Under the pieces are notes generated by a model that saw only the letters and a program-made list of their open reading frames with translations, was not told the DNA's origin and ran no database searches. DNA of 6,053 bases from positions 1-6,053 of the forward strand of contig JAZSLY010000082.1 of the NCBI GenBank assembly GCA_045535585.1. Reading direction: 5' to 3'. Positions 6,052 through 6,053 of this stretch are shown here, in pieces; within the stretch, counting starts at the first letter, position 1; each line of letters begins with the position of its first letter. This DNA comes from RGIG6353 sp045535585. GTDB taxonomy: Bacteria > Bacillota > Clostridia > Oscillospirales > SIG627. Position numbers and translations under genes: made by a program.

Positions 6052-6053
6052 TA

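Noticed and set aside
6010..6053. A novel C-terminal extension of altronate dehydratase
   Set aside because: It is the translation of sequencing adapter rather than genomic sequence.
1..6053. tRNA or rRNA genes, CRISPR arrays, insertion sequences, attachment sites, riboswitches
   Set aside because: Nothing with the needed structure or repeats was seen. The only non-coding stretches are 12-138 and 3151-3369, and both are accounted for by promoters, a terminator, an operator and a short tandem repeat.

Overview
The window looks like a piece of a gut-type Firmicutes (Clostridia-like) genome, most likely a metagenome contig. The reasons are purine-rich AAGGAG-type ribosome sites, AT-rich intergenic regions with sigma-A-type promoters, a Gram-positive-style cre-like operator, a BspA/TpLRR-type lipoprotein, and closely packed uronate-catabolism genes. 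The genus cannot be told from this sequence. The last 44 bases are almost certainly not genomic: 6010-6051 matches the MGI/BGI (DNBSEQ) library adapter from memory, with one mismatch, so the right-hand contig end is a sequencing artefact.

Layout, left to right. (1) At 1-60, on the minus strand, lie a good sigma-A-type promoter, a Shine-Dalgarno site and the first codons of a gene that leaves the window. (2) At 92-140 come three perfect copies of a heptamer and a perfect 13-bp hairpin terminator. (3) At 139-1383 (minus) is a secreted lipoprotein with about eleven 23-residue leucine-rich repeats. (4) At 1387-3150 (minus) is a sodium/phosphate cotransporter with a C-terminal PhoU-like domain. 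It lies 3 bp upstream of the lipoprotein gene, so the two probably share a transcript. (5) At 3151-3369 is a divergent promoter region with a promoter in each direction. The rightward one carries a cre/LacI-family-type operator across its start point. (6) At 3370-4656 (plus) is tagaturonate reductase (uxaB). (7) At 4646-6009 (plus) is altronate dehydratase (uxaA), overlapping uxaB by 11 bp and lacking only its last few codons.

The rightward operon encodes two consecutive steps of galacturonate (pectin sugar) breakdown: tagaturonate to altronate (UxaB), then altronate to 2-keto-3-deoxygluconate (UxaA). The operator suggests repression by CcpA or a uronate-responsive LacI-family regulator. The leftward unit pairs a phosphate transporter with a surface lipoprotein of unknown function. 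No clearly new system is visible. The points most worth a second look are the adapter at the contig end, the operator on the uxaBA promoter, and the very regular cysteine-bearing repeat ladder in the lipoprotein.
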